A stretch of DNA of 64,000 bases from Campylorhamphus procurvoides (GCA_013396655.1 WBMV01006287.1:1068162-1132161), one strand, 5' to 3'; positions 35,465 to 49,800 are shown, counted from the first letter of the stretch. Notes: generated from the sequence alone by a model not told the origin. Numbers and translations: made by a program.

Positions 35465-36280
35465 CTTATTACCTTCCATGAAAGCAGTTCAGGGCTCCTG
35501 ACACTGCATTTCCTTGCTAGGACGAAGAATTCCTTTTTACCCAGTTTCAGTACTGCAAATACATGAATTACATGCATCTATTAATGGTTTGCTGATATGG
35601 TAATTTCTGCCCATAAAGAAACAGACATAGTCCTTTTTTCCCTCATCATATAAACAAATATTAATTCAGCAAACTTTTTAGCCTTGGTAAATCTGCAGTT
35701 CAAAGTTTCTTAAAAGCTTTATCATAAGACTCATCTCAAAAGAAAGGATTGCAATGAGTTACTTCTGTACCTCTGCCAATATTCTTGGGAAAGGAAGAAT
35801 ACTAGAATACACAGTGCTTCATCCTGTAAGTAGTAATCCTGAGCAGAATAATTCATCACACTCTAGTATGTTTGATGCGGATTATAAGATTGTATTACTT
35901 CAATTTAAATTAGTTGTTGCAAAGCAGCTACCACACTAAAAGAAAACCACATTGACAGAAATACAAGTAAAGTCTGACAGAATAAAATGTTAACTTGATG
36001 TTGAAAAATGAAGTTAATCTTCATACAAAGAGTGTGGGAAACTGTTTCCGTTTATGTGTGACCAGTATATATTTATTTTAGTGCAGTTCAGTATAACCCT
36101 GGAGTTAGAAGTCTATCATGCCATCTTCTTTTGACCACTGTCCTAATTCAAGCTTGAGTAAATCTACTGACAAAATTAAGGATAAAAAAATCACAAAATT
36201 TACTTTTTCTAACTGAATTTTATGTTTATTTTCTTCCAGTATGCAGTAGAATTTTCAAAAAGACACGAGATAACATGGCA
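35465..36280. other. AT-rich unique sequence, no gene seen
   Basis: No gene is supported. A very good 3' splice-like signal (CTAAC, a T-rich tract and CAG ending at 36239) lies just before the CR1 element and is treated as a finding. Confidence 0.5.
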
Positions 36281-36614
36281 TTATAGAACGTTTGAGTACC
36301 AAAAAGGGCTGCAACAGAGTTGGAGAGGAAATTTTGACAAGGTCATGGAGAGACAGGACAAGGGGCAATGGCTTCATATGGAAAGAGGGCTGGGTTGGAT
36401 TAGATATGATGAAGAAATTCTTTACTGTGAGGGTGGTGAGGCCTGGCACAGGTTGCCCAGGGATGTTGTGAATATCCCATTGTGGAAGTTTTCAAGGTCA
36501 GGTTGGATGGGGCTTGGAACAGCATGGTCTAGTGTTAAGAGGGTTGGTAGTAGATGATTTTTATGATCCCTTTCAACCAGATAATTCCATGAGTCCATGG
36601 TTCTGTGATTCTAT
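36281..36614 (+). mobile_element. CR1 LINE 3' end, plus strand
   Basis: About 330 bp of CR1 3' region in sense orientation: 'gttggagaggaaattttgac', 'gacaaggggcaatggcttca', 'gaagaaattctttactgtga', 'gggtggtgaggcctggcaca', then a shortened 'ttttatgatccctttcaacc' block and the terminal 'ttctgtgattctatt'. It is 5'-truncated and noncoding, although an accidental 111-codon frame crosses most of it. The exact 5' limit is uncertain by about 20 bases. Confidence 0.94.
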
Positions 36615-39600
36615 TACTAATCTGTGGCATCTATTTCTAAATCTTTCCTAGGAGCTGGAGAGACATGAATCTACTTTTGTGTAGAGCATAAATATGTGCC
36701 TATGTAAACCTGGACTATTAGTAAGGTTATGCTGGAGAGAAATCTGTTTTAGGAATGACTTGTAGAGGCGGAGAAATACACTTGATTCCTTTCTTCTTTT
36801 TTTTTTTTCTTTCTTTTTTTCCTGTGTGGTGTTTAAGAAGTGTCTACAGGAAGAGTTTCAAAAGGAAGTGTTTGGTCTGTGGTTTCATTTAGTCTATTCA
36901 AAATCCATCTCTTGGCTATCCTTGTGTCAGAAGCTGCTCTACTGATGGAAAAATTCACAGTACTGTCATAGAGGGAAGCATCTTTACTACTTCTTTTAAA
37001 TGACTTTTTTTTTCTTTCCACCAGAGTTATTTGATATGAGTGTCTTAGAGATACTCAGGTGTAAAGATGGTCTTTGTTAAGATTAATTGTTCTCCATCCT
37101 TTGAATTATGTGTTACATGCTCACAGACTACGTCTTTGAAACCTCCAATGAGCCTTCCAGGAGAAACAAGAGGAGCAATATCTGAATTTTCTCACATTTA
37201 TGTTTACATTGAGGATGAGAGAGGGGAACAAGAAGGGAAAAAACCCAGCAATTTTTATCAAGTGCTTTAAGATTCTTCTGCATATATCATTTAGGAAAAA
37301 ATAATGTATGGGTCCAAGGACTTTATAAAGTACCTTCTTCAGGACCAGAATAATGAGTTGGTTTTGATTGGTCATTTCAGATAGAAAGTGGATTGAAGGA
37401 CACAAGGATCTTGTAGGTGGTTTGTAGGTGGACTGTAAAACAATGTGTATTCTATACCACTGAATGCCCCTTCAAAGAATAAGAAGAATAAAGTTATGTT
37501 TCTAGCTGTTGTCCTGAATATTCAGGCAGTGAAGCCATCACAGCTAAAAAATTATTCAGGGTGTTTTTAAAGGCAACTTTCAAAGCATATTTTTCCATTA
37601 AAACTATCAGTTTTGTAATATAGTCAAAGTATAGCAATACAATGTTCTGCCTTAAATCAAATACAGAGCACATATCTTGTGTTTACGTATTCTCAAGCTT
37701 TAACACTGCAGCTGTTTGCAGACCTTTTTTTAGAACGTCAATGTAATGAGAAAGGAAATCACTGTAATGATGTTATAAAAAAAACAACGGAGATGCCTCA
37801 GGAGGAATATCTTTCTTTAGGTGTCCAGGTGAAAGCTGAAATTCTTTCCAGCAGTTAGCTTTCCTTTCAGCTGCAAATTTCTTATCTGTGTGTAGAAAAC
37901 ATACAATTATATTCTCTAATTTATCTTATGAGGAAAGACAGAGTTCACAGTCCTAAGTGAGCTATGCATCAATCCATAAGTTGCCCTAGCAAATAAAAGA
38001 TGACTGGCTTGTTTTGCTACACCCCACAAATATATAAAGAAATTAATCACTGTTTGTGCAAACCCTCTTTTTTTAGTAGCTCACAATAGTATAATACAAT
38101 GATTTTTTGAACGAGGGAATTATTCTCATGCAATCACTATAATGTCTTTCTCATGTGGGAAAGCATGGTCTTTCCACCCTTCTTATGGTTGTAACCATAA
38201 TGTAGACAAATTTTTTAAAATAGAACATTTTAATATTTACTGATATTTTTTCTGGAGTTGAAAAAATATCCTACTGAAATCCTGGATGTAATTTGTTTAA
38301 GAGGAAGTGTAACCCTGGGAATACTGAACAGCAGATTGTGTGATGATATTGCCCTGTGTATCTAAAATTTACATGATAACTGGCCTCTCCATTGAAAAGG
38401 TGAGATATCTGCCTTCCAGAAGCAGCTACTATCCCACCAGCAGTAAATTTCTAGTTCATTCTCCTTGCAGTAATTTTGGGATAGTACGAGGATCTACATC
38501 CATGGTGCAGTATTTGGGATATGGGCAGGAAGCAGGCCAATTTGAAATAGCACTTAGATATTAATGTGGTTCAATTCATAAACCATTGCATTGGTCCCAT
38601 TTCCTTAGTCAACTGAGAAGCTTCTAGAAAGACAATTTAAAGCTTGAATAGGGAGCCAGGCAGGCAGACTGATACTATTTTTAAATTATTTGGGAGAAAT
38701 TTGCAGCCTAATCTGTTGTTCTTTTGAAGTCTGTGTGAGAACATGTTGGCTCAGTCAAGTAGGTTTGGATCAGACCCTAATTAGGAAGTACATTTCAAAT
38801 CTTTTCAAACTCAATAGTGTACCATGAAAAGGACCACAAGTGGGTCTTACACTTAAGTACTTTTCAGGAGGTAAGGGTGCTGATACAGAGGGCAGCAGCA
38901 CTCTTGGAGCTGGGAGGGACAAACATTACAACTCTCTGATAGCTCTGAGCAATCACACTCCTAAATTCCAGCTCTTGAGTTCCAGAGAGTCAAGTTGCAA
39001 TGTTAAAATAACAATTTGCCCTCATGCCTGTAATTTAATAACTGAGATGGTTCTCTTGCGGCAGTGGGGGCAAAAAAGGACTTTCTAGATAAAGAGTGGG
39101 AGTAGGATTCTGCCCTAAATGCAGTGTATTTTAATATGCTTGAAATCAGCCCTCCTTGGAAAAAAAAGTTTGAGTATCTTCAGAGAAGAATTCCTTCTTC
39201 AGCTTGCACAAACAAGTAGATTTACAGCATGTAAAAAAACTACAGTTGTGTTAACAGGCAAGTGTCCTCACCTTCGATCTGAGAGGGGACAGAGAAAGAA
39301 AGGTATGGTGAACTTCTAAGAAGAAATTCAAGGAGGAGTGTTACAGACTCAAGGTGGTCAATGATGCTTTTTACGACCGACTGTGGCAACAAACTTTATA
39401 GATCTTTTAGAGAAATACTTGCTGCTCAACCAAAAGAATTTAAACAGGAAGGCAAGCAAAATTCAGCTTTTATTAATGATAAAAAATCTCAAAGGTCATT
39501 ATATATTGAGTTGGATGTCATTTGAATATTTCCCTGGCCAGAAGCAGTGAGATGGTAATAAGTGTTTCTAACAGTGGTTTAAAGTTTTAGCACAGAAAGG

Positions 39601-42600
39601 TTTTGAAAAGTAGCTGTGAAGAAGGAAGGGATTTTTCAGGGAAGTGCATTGTGTGAAGGAAAAGAACTACAGTTCAGGGGTGGGCGTACAATACTGAACT
39701 GAGTCCACAATTCAGGTATAGTTAAGTGAGTCTACTTGAAGAATATACTTAAGTAGGTAGAGACTATCAGACACTCCTTATCTAAGAGGAATTCATAATT
39801 TCAGAGAAGATAAATTCAATTCCTCAAAGACAGTGTAGCTAAAGCCAAGAGATTGCACATACATGCCATTTACTCAAAAAAAAAATATTGCAAGTGTTGA
39901 TAGTGGCTTAACATTCATTGATCTTTTAAGTAATCAGTGGAGGAGCAACTGAAAAGCTAATTTAACATGTGGTGGGAACACAAAGTCTTATTACCTTGTT
40001 TGTTTACAACAGGGGATTTCTCTGAAGATGCGGCTTAGAGAGATATAACTGTTCATCTGTATCTGAGACATACCACAAGTTTGATTCTGACTTTTGGAGG
40101 GAATGTCTCTCTCTTGAGGAACTGCAAACAGCAACAAACAGCTTCAGAGAAGAATGCCTTGTTTGGAACATAACTGAATAAGCAGTTATTGTTAGGAAGA
40201 AGCAATAATTTGTGTGATGTTGAGGGATTTCTGTGAATGATAGGCAGTTCACAGTTCTGTTGCTACGGATTGGTAAGTTTCTATCACTGAACTAAACTTT
40301 ATCTTGCTAAGGACATTGAAACTATATTTTTTTATAAATGGAAAAAATGTATCTTCCAGAAAATAATGAGCTAATGTCATGATAAGGTGGCCAGCAGGTA
40401 AGAAAACCAGTTAGTATTCTCTGAACAGATGCTTACTGAAGACTGTAGGATTGGACATTTAAAAATATGAGGAAATGAAATTACAAATTGGAATATCATG
40501 CACTGACAGCACAGGAACACCTGAGAGGTGTTGTGTGACTCAGATGCCCTCACTGTAAATGCAGAGGAGACTGCTTGCAAGGGCTTGTTGAATAGGCCTG
40601 TCAAGTGCCAGCTCCTGGTGTGCTTTTTCTCTTTGGGATTTACACAGACAGTGCTTCTGGACTGGCACAGCTAATACCATGCTCTCTTACTAATACAAAG
40701 ATAATAAATCTAAAAAATAATACTGAACTGTTACTGTTATTCAGTGGAGTTAGGAGTGTAACTCCTTAAGCTTCTCTATTTAAAAAGAGTAACTTAAAAA
40801 CACTAAGGTGTTGTCAATGTCCGTGTTTCCGTACTTGGACAGCTATCACACAGACCAGACATGTCCCAGACAGCCTTGAATAGGTTTTCTTTGTAAATCA
40901 GTCCATAGAGAGCTCTACATTGTCCAATGCTACCCTTAGTGTGTTTCATAGTGTGTCACTGTGCCACAAAGTCCCTTTGTTTTCATTGTCCACAAACAAA
41001 ACCCATACAAACACTTTCTGGTTAACCGTGTAAGACCAGAGCTCAGGCTTCAGCTAACCACTCTGTGTTGTGCCTCACACCTCTCAATCTTTACTGTCTT
41101 TCAAGCAAATGTGCTTCCTTTAGCAACTAGTTTAGAGGGATTTTTCACTACATTTTGATAGATACCTTCTTACATGAGTTAGATTTTACTTTGCCTTGGA
41201 TTTGCAGAGATGAGTGGCAATGTATGAGAAAGTACATTGTACTTCCAGAAAGCCCTCTGGGAAGTTAATGAAAGAAATCACCTCTAATGTTCTGGTCACT
41301 TCCAGCAGATTTATGCATGAGTGTAATGAGTTGGAATGACAACTTGGTAATGGAGCAACTTGTGCCAAGATAGTTTTAGAAATAGAAAAAATATCAGATT
41401 TTTCTTAGTATAGGAAGATGAGGAGAAAATAGCTTATTAGAGCTGTAAATCTAAGAACAGTGAGATGGGAGAAAAAACAGTTACCCCTTTCCTAAGGGCA
41501 GGAGATTAAGCTGGGCACTTGGGTCATGCCTAAAAATGGATGGGTAGATAAAAAGGGTTTTTGGAACAGTTTGTCAGGGCAAATATGACTTCCTTGACCA
41601 AGAAGACAATCTGATGGAAAAAGCCTCCATTTCTGAGCTGGGCTGGGCTTTTGTAACTTTTATGTTCATATAGCACATGGAAGGGTTTAAAAATCTAGAC
41701 TTGAGTCCTGGTCTAATATTCCCAAAAATCTGGAGCTTATTTGTGGTAGCACAGACTTTAGCTAGGTTTGAGATCTTCGTGAATGAAAGAAAAGCTGATT
41801 CATACAGGCTTTTTCTCTGACAAATATTTATAGCTCCATTAGTACCACTATAACCTCAATATTGAATAATTCATGAAACGTGTTTTGGCAGGAATATATT
41901 TTGCAATAAGTCATTCAAAGTTCATCAAACTATTATTATGTCTGAAGAAATATTTTGAATATTTCCTTGCTTTTAATTTGGCTCATTTTCAAAACAGTTT
42001 TTATTAGTCTCATCCCTCAAAGCAAAGCAAGCTTTGCTGATGCATTTAGACCTGTGATAAATAATGAGTCGAGTAAGCTGAGGAGAGAAAAATCTGCATT
42101 ATCATGCTTTTCACCCCTTTTATTTTTTTTTACTTATTTAATGATGATTGATTTTTTAACCCAGAAAATTTTCTGTTGAGCCATGCATATAATGAAGAGC
42201 CTCAGAAGCAGTCTTTTTCAAAATTCTTTATGAATGGAAATTTATGAATTACACATAGAGTTACCTCTTCACAGGCTGGCTACATCTCACATTTCCGGTC
42301 CAGCCAAAAAAAAAAGTCCAATTCTGGCCCACTCAGCACATATTTTGTTCACCACTCTTGGGTTGTTGCTGTGTCCAGACCATAAATCCTCAGCGTGCCT
42401 TGGCTTTGGACCACAGTGGTTCCTGGTGGGTCTGAATTTTAGAGTTGTCCAAACAGGTTCCAGCTCCCATTACAATTTGTACAGCCTTCACTGTTGGCCA
42501 TAATCCAACCCTGTGTCCTGACACCATTGCTGAATTATGGTTTTTGGGTGCGATTTGAAAAGGTCCTTAAAAAAAGCTGTTGCCTTAAAAACTATGGTAG

Positions 42601-45600
42601 ATACCTGGTTTACAGGTGTTATTGGTAGCTTATATATACTCAGCTTTATATTTCTCTACTGTATTATTATTATGAATATTGATCAAAAATGCTTCTGAAG
42701 AGATCTAGTTCGACTGCTTAATCTTTATCTAAAACTTGATGGCAGCTGTAACACTTTGTCATCTTGGAAACAGAATGAAAACTGATTTTTAACTTTTTTA
42801 TTTATGTAGGACTATAAGTATTTGTGCTGCAAATATCTATGTAAAGTGCAAGTATCTATAACATTATATAAATACTATTAGAATTATCCTTGTCATTTTA
42901 TTTATACTAGGTCCTAGAATAGATTAATATTAATAGCCTTACACAAATAGGCAAAGTGGGAACTGTGCTTGGTTCTATTCCTGCTGATGCAGCAGGAATA
43001 GGATGGGGAAAACAAAACCAGTTATTTTGTAGCAAAGCAATAAATAATATTTTAAGAGTGAGTACTTAAAAAAATTAATAGCAGATCCTAAATCACCACA
43101 TGGGTGATTTAAAACTTTTCTCTTTTCAAGAACAAGATTTGGTAGTCCATTCCATTTTCAGCAAAAGCTGCCCTGGTGGACAATTGGCTATTGACAGCAG
43201 AGGGAAGATTCTGGTTTGGCTGGGAGGCTTGGGTTTTCTGAAAACATATTTAGATTAAAAATTTCTAGTGAGGTTTTTTTTGACAAGCTAGCATGAATTT
43301 GCCATTGTGATATCATCATATTTAATAAATAATAATAAGGGGGCGTTAAGACACTTTTAGTAAAAGAAATTGTGCTGACCATAACAAGTGCTCACTCTGA
43401 TACATATATTCACTCTTCATGGCAATAATTCTCTGCCATCTTGTTGTTTACCTGAGATGAAAGCATATGCCCTGTGATCTGAAAATCCTTCCTTCTCCTT
43501 TCTGTTCTCTCTCCCTGGTGTATATATGTAAGTATGCATGTTTACATATTTGTACATGTTTACAATACATTTACAACATCTAAATAAAAGTATGCTAATA
43601 CAGTTCTTAGCTCCTGAGATTTAAATGGAGCTTAAATATAAACCAGTCTTGCAAAACTGTCATGGAGATTTAACATCCAAGGCACAATTATTATCACCCT
43701 TGTAACAGAGATGATGATGAGGATATACAGTTTAGAAGAGGAAATGGTGAAGAAGCATGAGCTGATTGACATGGTCTAATGAAATACATGCATACTAAAG
43801 CAGATTGAAACAGTTGTGGAATAACTGATATAACTGATAAAAGTATGGTTGATGAAGATTTTATTCTGTAAAAACAAAGGAAGGCCAAGTCTCTGTAAAG
43901 CATATGTCTTACATTTAATATGTTGAAGTAGACAATTGGTGCTTTCCAATACAGACTGCCAAGTGCACAAAGAACAAAGTTTAGTCAAAGTTCATTCTAA
44001 GGTCAAACACTCAGTGCAACCATCAATCTGAACAACCTCTCAGTAACCTCCACATACTTCCAGACAAGATCTGGGATCCTTTGTGTCCTGATTAGAGCAT
44101 ACAACAGTTAATTTGTTTTAAATAGGAAATTAAGCAGTCATGTAAAGTGCTATATGAGGGTCATAAAATGGTTCTTGAGGTGCATTGACGGAGGCTGTTT
44201 GGGATTCCTGCTCCACATCTTACTCCTGCAAAGGGGAAGAGGAGATTGACTGGAAAACAACTGCAAACTCTTCATGGTGAAAAATCGTGAAAGAAAAAGT
44301 CTTGACTGAGTGTTAAAAAGGAAATTCTTATTTTGTTTAATTTTTGGAGACACTGCCTCTTGATCCCACTGTCAGGACACCATGTAGAATTCATGTGCTA
44401 CTCACACTGCAGAAAGCATGCTGCCTTGCTGGATGCTGGCAGGAACAATGCAGGATTAGGATTCTGGCAGAAAATAGTTAAAGAAATAAAAAGAAAGAAA
44501 GAAGAGTTTTAAAAGTCAGCTGAATGTGTCCTCCACATGAGTGTTGCAAATGGGTGATAGCCAGGTGATAAAGGGACACTGGGTTTATGGTGATTTTTTT
44601 GGAAGCTGCAGGTTCCAGGAGCACTAGTTCAGAACATGGAAAACCATCAGGTGGCTCAGTGGGGAAAGTGAGAATGATGGGAGAGACAGGAGGCCAGTGG
44701 AGAATGTGAGAATCTTGATGTCATGAGTGACATGAGACTTGAATTCAGACAAAGCAGAGGAGAGGACCTTCGTTGTGGATTCCAAACCAAAGACAAGTAT
44801 TACTAAGGAGGATGTGCTTTCAAGAGTAGAGTAAGCATCTTTCTGCTTCTGCTCATGACCCAAGTTTTGTCTATCACCATCAAGACTAATAATATTTTAA
44901 TAATATTTTTTTTTCCTTTCTGGATCAGTGAAGTTATTTAAGTGATACCAAACAGCTGCTTCCTGAGGAGCTGGCCTGCTGATACATCTCTTATAATTTA
45001 AATATATATATATATATTTAATGACATTTGCAAGTATTGAAATATTAACCCTGAAAATCATAATCTATGAACAATAATGGAAACCTTGACAAGATCCTTT
45101 CACGTACTCATTAATGTTACAAACCTTGATATACGAGAACCTGATATTATAAAAGTTGGAAGGGATAAATAAAGCATAATTGGGGAAGAATAATATTTTT
45201 AATTTGTTTTAATATTAAGTAACATCAAAGGCCTGACTCCCATACCTTGTAAGAGGCAGTGGAATAGAAGCAGAGGTTAGATGAAACAAAAATAAGTCTA
45301 ATGCTCATACAAGGTGACAAAAGAGCCTCTGAAGATGTGATGATCAGATTCATGGAAACACCCAAATATTTGCAAGATTATTCTTTAAACCTTGTTTACC
45401 TAGATATTTGGTTTTCCAGGGAGATTTTTCTGCAGTTAAATTACTGTGAAAATTAAGTTTCCTGGTTTCAGTATTCTACCTCTTTCTTGTAGTTGATGGA
45501 AACATGAAGCAGAGCAGAAAAAGTAGAGACAAAACCATCTAAGTGATTTAAAATTAATAAACATAGTTTGCCTTTTTATACTGAGCAATTACCTTTTTTT

Positions 45601-46470
45601 TTTTTTTTACTCTATTCAAAAGTTCTTGCAGTACTGTGACAGAAGTTTTTTACTATTTACTCACATATGTTTAAATGTTATCCCTACATTCAGTTCTAAT
45701 GCTTTTGAGGAAACACATAGCAACTTTTGAAGATTACCAGACCACCAGTAACACTACATCAAATTTTTCCAGGGAAGAACAAAGCAGTGTGATCAAAATA
45801 GGACATCCTTATGACATAAAGAGGCAGACATGCTCAGAAACAAAACCGTGATAATTCTGTGAGCTACAGATTACTAGCAGGTTACTGTAGATGTGACATG
45901 AATATGACTTTTGACATGATTCCAACTGAAGTGTAATTAAGGAAAATATCTGCAGAACTCTGCCAGTTAAGTAGTCACTGTGTAGGATTCTTTGAAGGGA
46001 TCTTACATGGTCTCCTCCCATTCATCCCACTGCCTTATGGTTTACAGTGATCTAGCTAGTGATGGGACAGGTGAAAAGTTGATGACAGCACTGAACATTA
46101 ATAAACATCAAGCTGATTTATTATGAAAATAGAATTAAGGAACCAAATTGCTGCAATCTTTTATGATTCTGGGTTGCAAGAATCACATTGGTTTTTTCTC
46201 TTTTGTTCTTTAATAAGCATTAAAAATGTTACTTTTAAACATTTTAAGGAAATCTCACAGATACAGCAAATATGATTATTTTTGAAAATAAAAAAGAGAC
46301 TGGCAATATAATCTGATGAATAAATACCAAATAGAAAAAAAAATGCAGATCACCTGCATATATGTTGAAAAAGTCTTCTTCAAAACTAACTAGTGAATAA
46401 TTACAAAAAATTCTCTGACATATGGAAATCTGGATAATTCTTTGGTTTATGAAAGTCTAGAGTTGTTTCT
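36615..46470. other. AT-rich unique sequence, no gene seen
   Basis: Almost 10 kb with no supported gene or clear transposon. It contains a polypyrimidine tract at 36786-36822, a 9-bp-arm hairpin at 43089-43111, a (TA)n run at 45002-45017 and scattered A/T runs. Short frames on either strand have no family resemblance. Confidence 0.6.
43089..43111. repeat. perfect 9-bp inverted repeat with 5-base loop
   Basis: TAAATCACC and GGTGATTTA flank the loop ACATG. This is a compact hairpin in unique DNA, too short for a microRNA precursor and with no T run to suggest a terminator. Confidence 0.8.
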
Positions 46471-46594
46471 AAGTTATTCAAACCCACAAAAGACAGAATT
46501 GCAATTTCAGGAGAAAGAAATTACAGTTTGCCAAGTTATTCAAAACCACAAAAGACAGAATTGCAATTTCAGGAGAAAGAAATTGCAGTTTGCC
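46471..46594. repeat. 62-bp tandem duplication
   Basis: The 62-mer at 46471-46532 is repeated at 46533-46594 with two substitutions. Each unit begins AAGTTATTCAAA and ends GCAGTTTGCC or ACAGTTTGCC. It directly abuts a CR1 fragment on its right. The low divergence indicates a fairly recent event. Confidence 0.96.
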
Positions 46595-46660
46595 TCATGC
46601 TGTTGGACTCAGTGATATTAAAGGTCCTTTCCAACCTATATGACCTTATGATTCTCTAAT
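46595..46660 (+). mobile_element. CR1 3' terminus, plus strand
   Basis: 'ctgttggactcagtgatatt' followed by 'aaaggtcctttccaacctat' and 'ccttatgattct' is the sense CR1 end of the subfamily with the 'ggttggactcgatgatctt' block. Only about 65 bp remain. Confidence 0.85.
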
Positions 46661-46689
46661 TCCTCTTCAGAGTCTGTCTGATCTGGGCC

Positions 46690-46888
46690 TGAGGTCTCGC
46701 AGCAGAGAGGAAAGACATAGGACAAGGGTGGATAATGAATAACCTCCCTGCTTTGCCATTTCAACAAGTCAATCAACACTGAAGAGGAAAAGCTTGTGAC
46801 ACATTGAGCAGGGACAGTTGGAAAGGCAAGGGAAGATCAGGATTGGATGTGATAATCTTAATGGTCTTTTCCATTCTATGTTTCTGTG
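46690..46888 (+). mobile_element. older CR1 3' end, plus strand
   Basis: Diverged sense-orientation CR1: 'gaggaaagacataggacaag' near 46708, 'gatcaggattggatgtgata' near 46834, and the end 'atggtcttttccattctatg' followed by 'tttctgtgat'. More substitutions than in its left neighbour suggest a separate, older insertion. Confidence 0.7.
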
Positions 46889-49800
46889 ATCAAGATAGGG
46901 ACAGAAATGAAAAAGGGAGAGAAGTTGACCATAGCTGGTAAGGCAAGATGGTCTTCTGAAACTCCTGTGCCAAAATTAAAGCCTTTGTAGTCCATGCAAA
47001 AAGTACTGTTTGGGAAGACCTGCCCAACCATGGCATGCTTCTTATGTTGCAGTAGCCATGGTACACCAGAACCTTCCTGAGGAGTTGGCTCAGTGCAGAA
47101 GTAGCCAAAACCTCAGCTGGTGAGACCAAGAGTTTCATCCTATTGAAAGAGCTCAACTGCCTGAAAAAACACACACACACGAAGGGCAACATCACATTCT
47201 TCTAAACTATTGGTATGAATGTGAATTGTGCTACTCAAAGAAACAGTTCTCATGTATTAAATAAATTTTGAAGTGCTTGATTGCTTATGGTTAACTTGCT
47301 CTGTAGTGATATGCAAGTAGCTTGAGCTTGCAAATAGAAACAAAAGCATCTGTTTGTGTATGCTCAAGGTTATTCACTGAGGAATTCTCTGATGTCATAA
47401 ACTGAAAGAGCTTAGTTGAGATATTTAGTCGTAGGAACCCCAAGATAAAAACTATAGCCTTTTAGCATACAGAAGGCAAGAATTTATATATTAACAGCTT
47501 TATATTAACAGGCATCTGTGGTGATTAAACCTTCTTTAAGTCTTGAGGTTCCAGTAAAATAGTTTTCATACCTAAAAAATGAGTGGGTTTTTCTCATCTA
47601 TTTTTGACTTTTTCTCTTTGAAGGAGGAGATGCCACTTTTTCAGTCAATCAACAAGTAGACATAAGTATTACCAGCTTAAATTTGATTATAAAAGAAGGG
47701 AAAGTTTGAACTAGTATAGTTTTTAATCTGGCTTGGATAAAATTTCAAAGTGCTGTTACTCCAGTCACATTATTCTCTGCTGGTGTCAATGTTGTAAGGC
47801 ATACCAAAAATAATCATACAGTTCTGGCAGAGATTACCAATGCTGAGCTCATACAGAACCTATAGAAAGGTCATTAAGCACTCACATAGTATTCATATCA
47901 TAGTTATCTTTTGAATCTTCAACTTAAAATGACAAATCTAAATCATGCAGTTGACAAAAAAACCCAAACCAAACCAAACCAAAAAAAAATGATATATTTT
48001 AGCAAAAGCAAAAGCTGAGAGGAAGACCAGCCTACTGCCTAGATCAAAGCTTTGTTATTTTACTAATTTGAACAGATCTGTGTTGATTTGTATAGGTCAT
48101 CCTGAAGAGAGGTAACTTTAGTGAATAATGTGAGAAATAAAATGCAAAAGAGAGGTAGTTTTAGAGAATACACTCCATGACTTTGTTTTCCCTGTTCTTG
48201 ATAACAGAGAAGGTATTTGGCATACCTGCATTTACTCTGTGTAATGGAAAGTTAAACAGAAATAGCAAATGCACCTGCTTCATTCGTGTTACTTCAATGA
48301 TACTCACACAAAACTCTTGAAAGACCTATCACGAAGCACATCGGCATGCACTACATTTTATATTCAAATTTGATTGCAAGTTAATAATTTATTTACTGTA
48401 TATTTTATGGATTAGCTTTGTGGGTGAGATAATGGCTATGCAACTGGGCAAGAAATAAGATTTAGAAGTTGCCTGGCATTCAGCAGCATGTATTGTAGTA
48501 TCAAACACCTGACATGTTCTGCTTCTAACACGGATCAGCAATAACAGCCCTGGTGTCAAGGCACTGATTAATAAACAGGACTTCTAACTTTCTATGTTGA
48601 GTAAGAGTGGAATATCTTAATATCTGCAATTACTTGTTTATATATATATATATAAATGTATTTAAAAATACATATACAACAAAATGTGTTTGTTTTATTA
48701 TATATAAACATAGTTATCATATGCAATTTATTGCATGTGAATTTAAAGGAATTCTGAATTAATCTTTTTCATCGTCAACTGTCTAAAGTTCTCTTTGCTT
48801 ATTCCTCTCTGTTTTTCAGGTGTGCTATGGTGTGTTATGTAATAAGTCTCCAAGACAGAGGTTATTAAATAAGGGAACAACATGAGAGAAAACAATTTTT
48901 AAAGAAGATTAGATAATGAGATCACTTAAGAGAATTGCTATCACACATTACTCAACATTTTCCTGACTCAGTATCTACTTCCAATTGGAAGTTAATTGTA
49001 TTTTCCACAGTGGAAACAGTATTTTGTTTTTAAGCTTTCCTGGTTTAGGCAACATAGGCAGTTCAGGAATACACATTAATTGGCATAAATTATAGCCAAG
49101 ATGAGTAACGCCAATATTGGCCACAAAACATTAACTTATTTGCCAGTCATTTCAAACAATGGATGAGTGGTTTCCATCAGTGCTTGCAGTATGTAATTTA
49201 CTGAGTATTTCAGACTATCCTTTGGCATCTTAATTTCTCCAGCAGTTCTCCCATGTCAAAAGCCACTGACTACTAGCCCAGTTATTTATATTTCTAGAGT
49301 GAATTAACAAAAGCAGCTTTCATGGTTTTCTTCGGTGTTTCATACCACAGATATGCCTTGTTGAAAAGTAGGTTTATATTGAATCGCCATTGAAAATAAC
49401 TTTAAAATGATTTATGGAAAAGGATTTCACATAATGACTGCATTTGGTAAAGCTGAAAACTGCTTTGTTGGTTTTGTAACTCTGAGATGTTCCCAAGGCC
49501 TGGGGATGAACTCTATGTCTTCAGCCCCTCTTCTCAAGACATCCAATCTATTACATAAAATATATCCTAAAATTTATTTCCTGCATTGTTCCAGTTTTTC
49601 TCTAAGGAGCAGTGTGCTACAGAAAACAAATTTGCAAGGAAATTTAGAATAGAGATTTATTGCATGAAATTTGCTACCCTTACAGGAAAGATTATTTTGC
49701 TTTTTAACAACCTCCAATAAAGTCCAAGGCTGGATTCTGTGAATTGCAAAGCACTAGTGATCTTGTCAGCTGTGCTTACAGCTGTTCTCTTCAGCAGGCT

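Noticed and set aside
43089..43111. microRNA precursor
   Set aside because: The stem is only 9 bp with a 5-base loop, and pairing does not extend outside it.
45145..45180. Short CR1-like stretch (agttggaagggat)
   Set aside because: Only about a dozen bases match the CR1 signature, with no octamer tail or second block.
46890..47195. 101-codon minus-strand frame beside CR1
   Set aside because: No recognisable domain and no splice support, and its start lies in a CA repeat.
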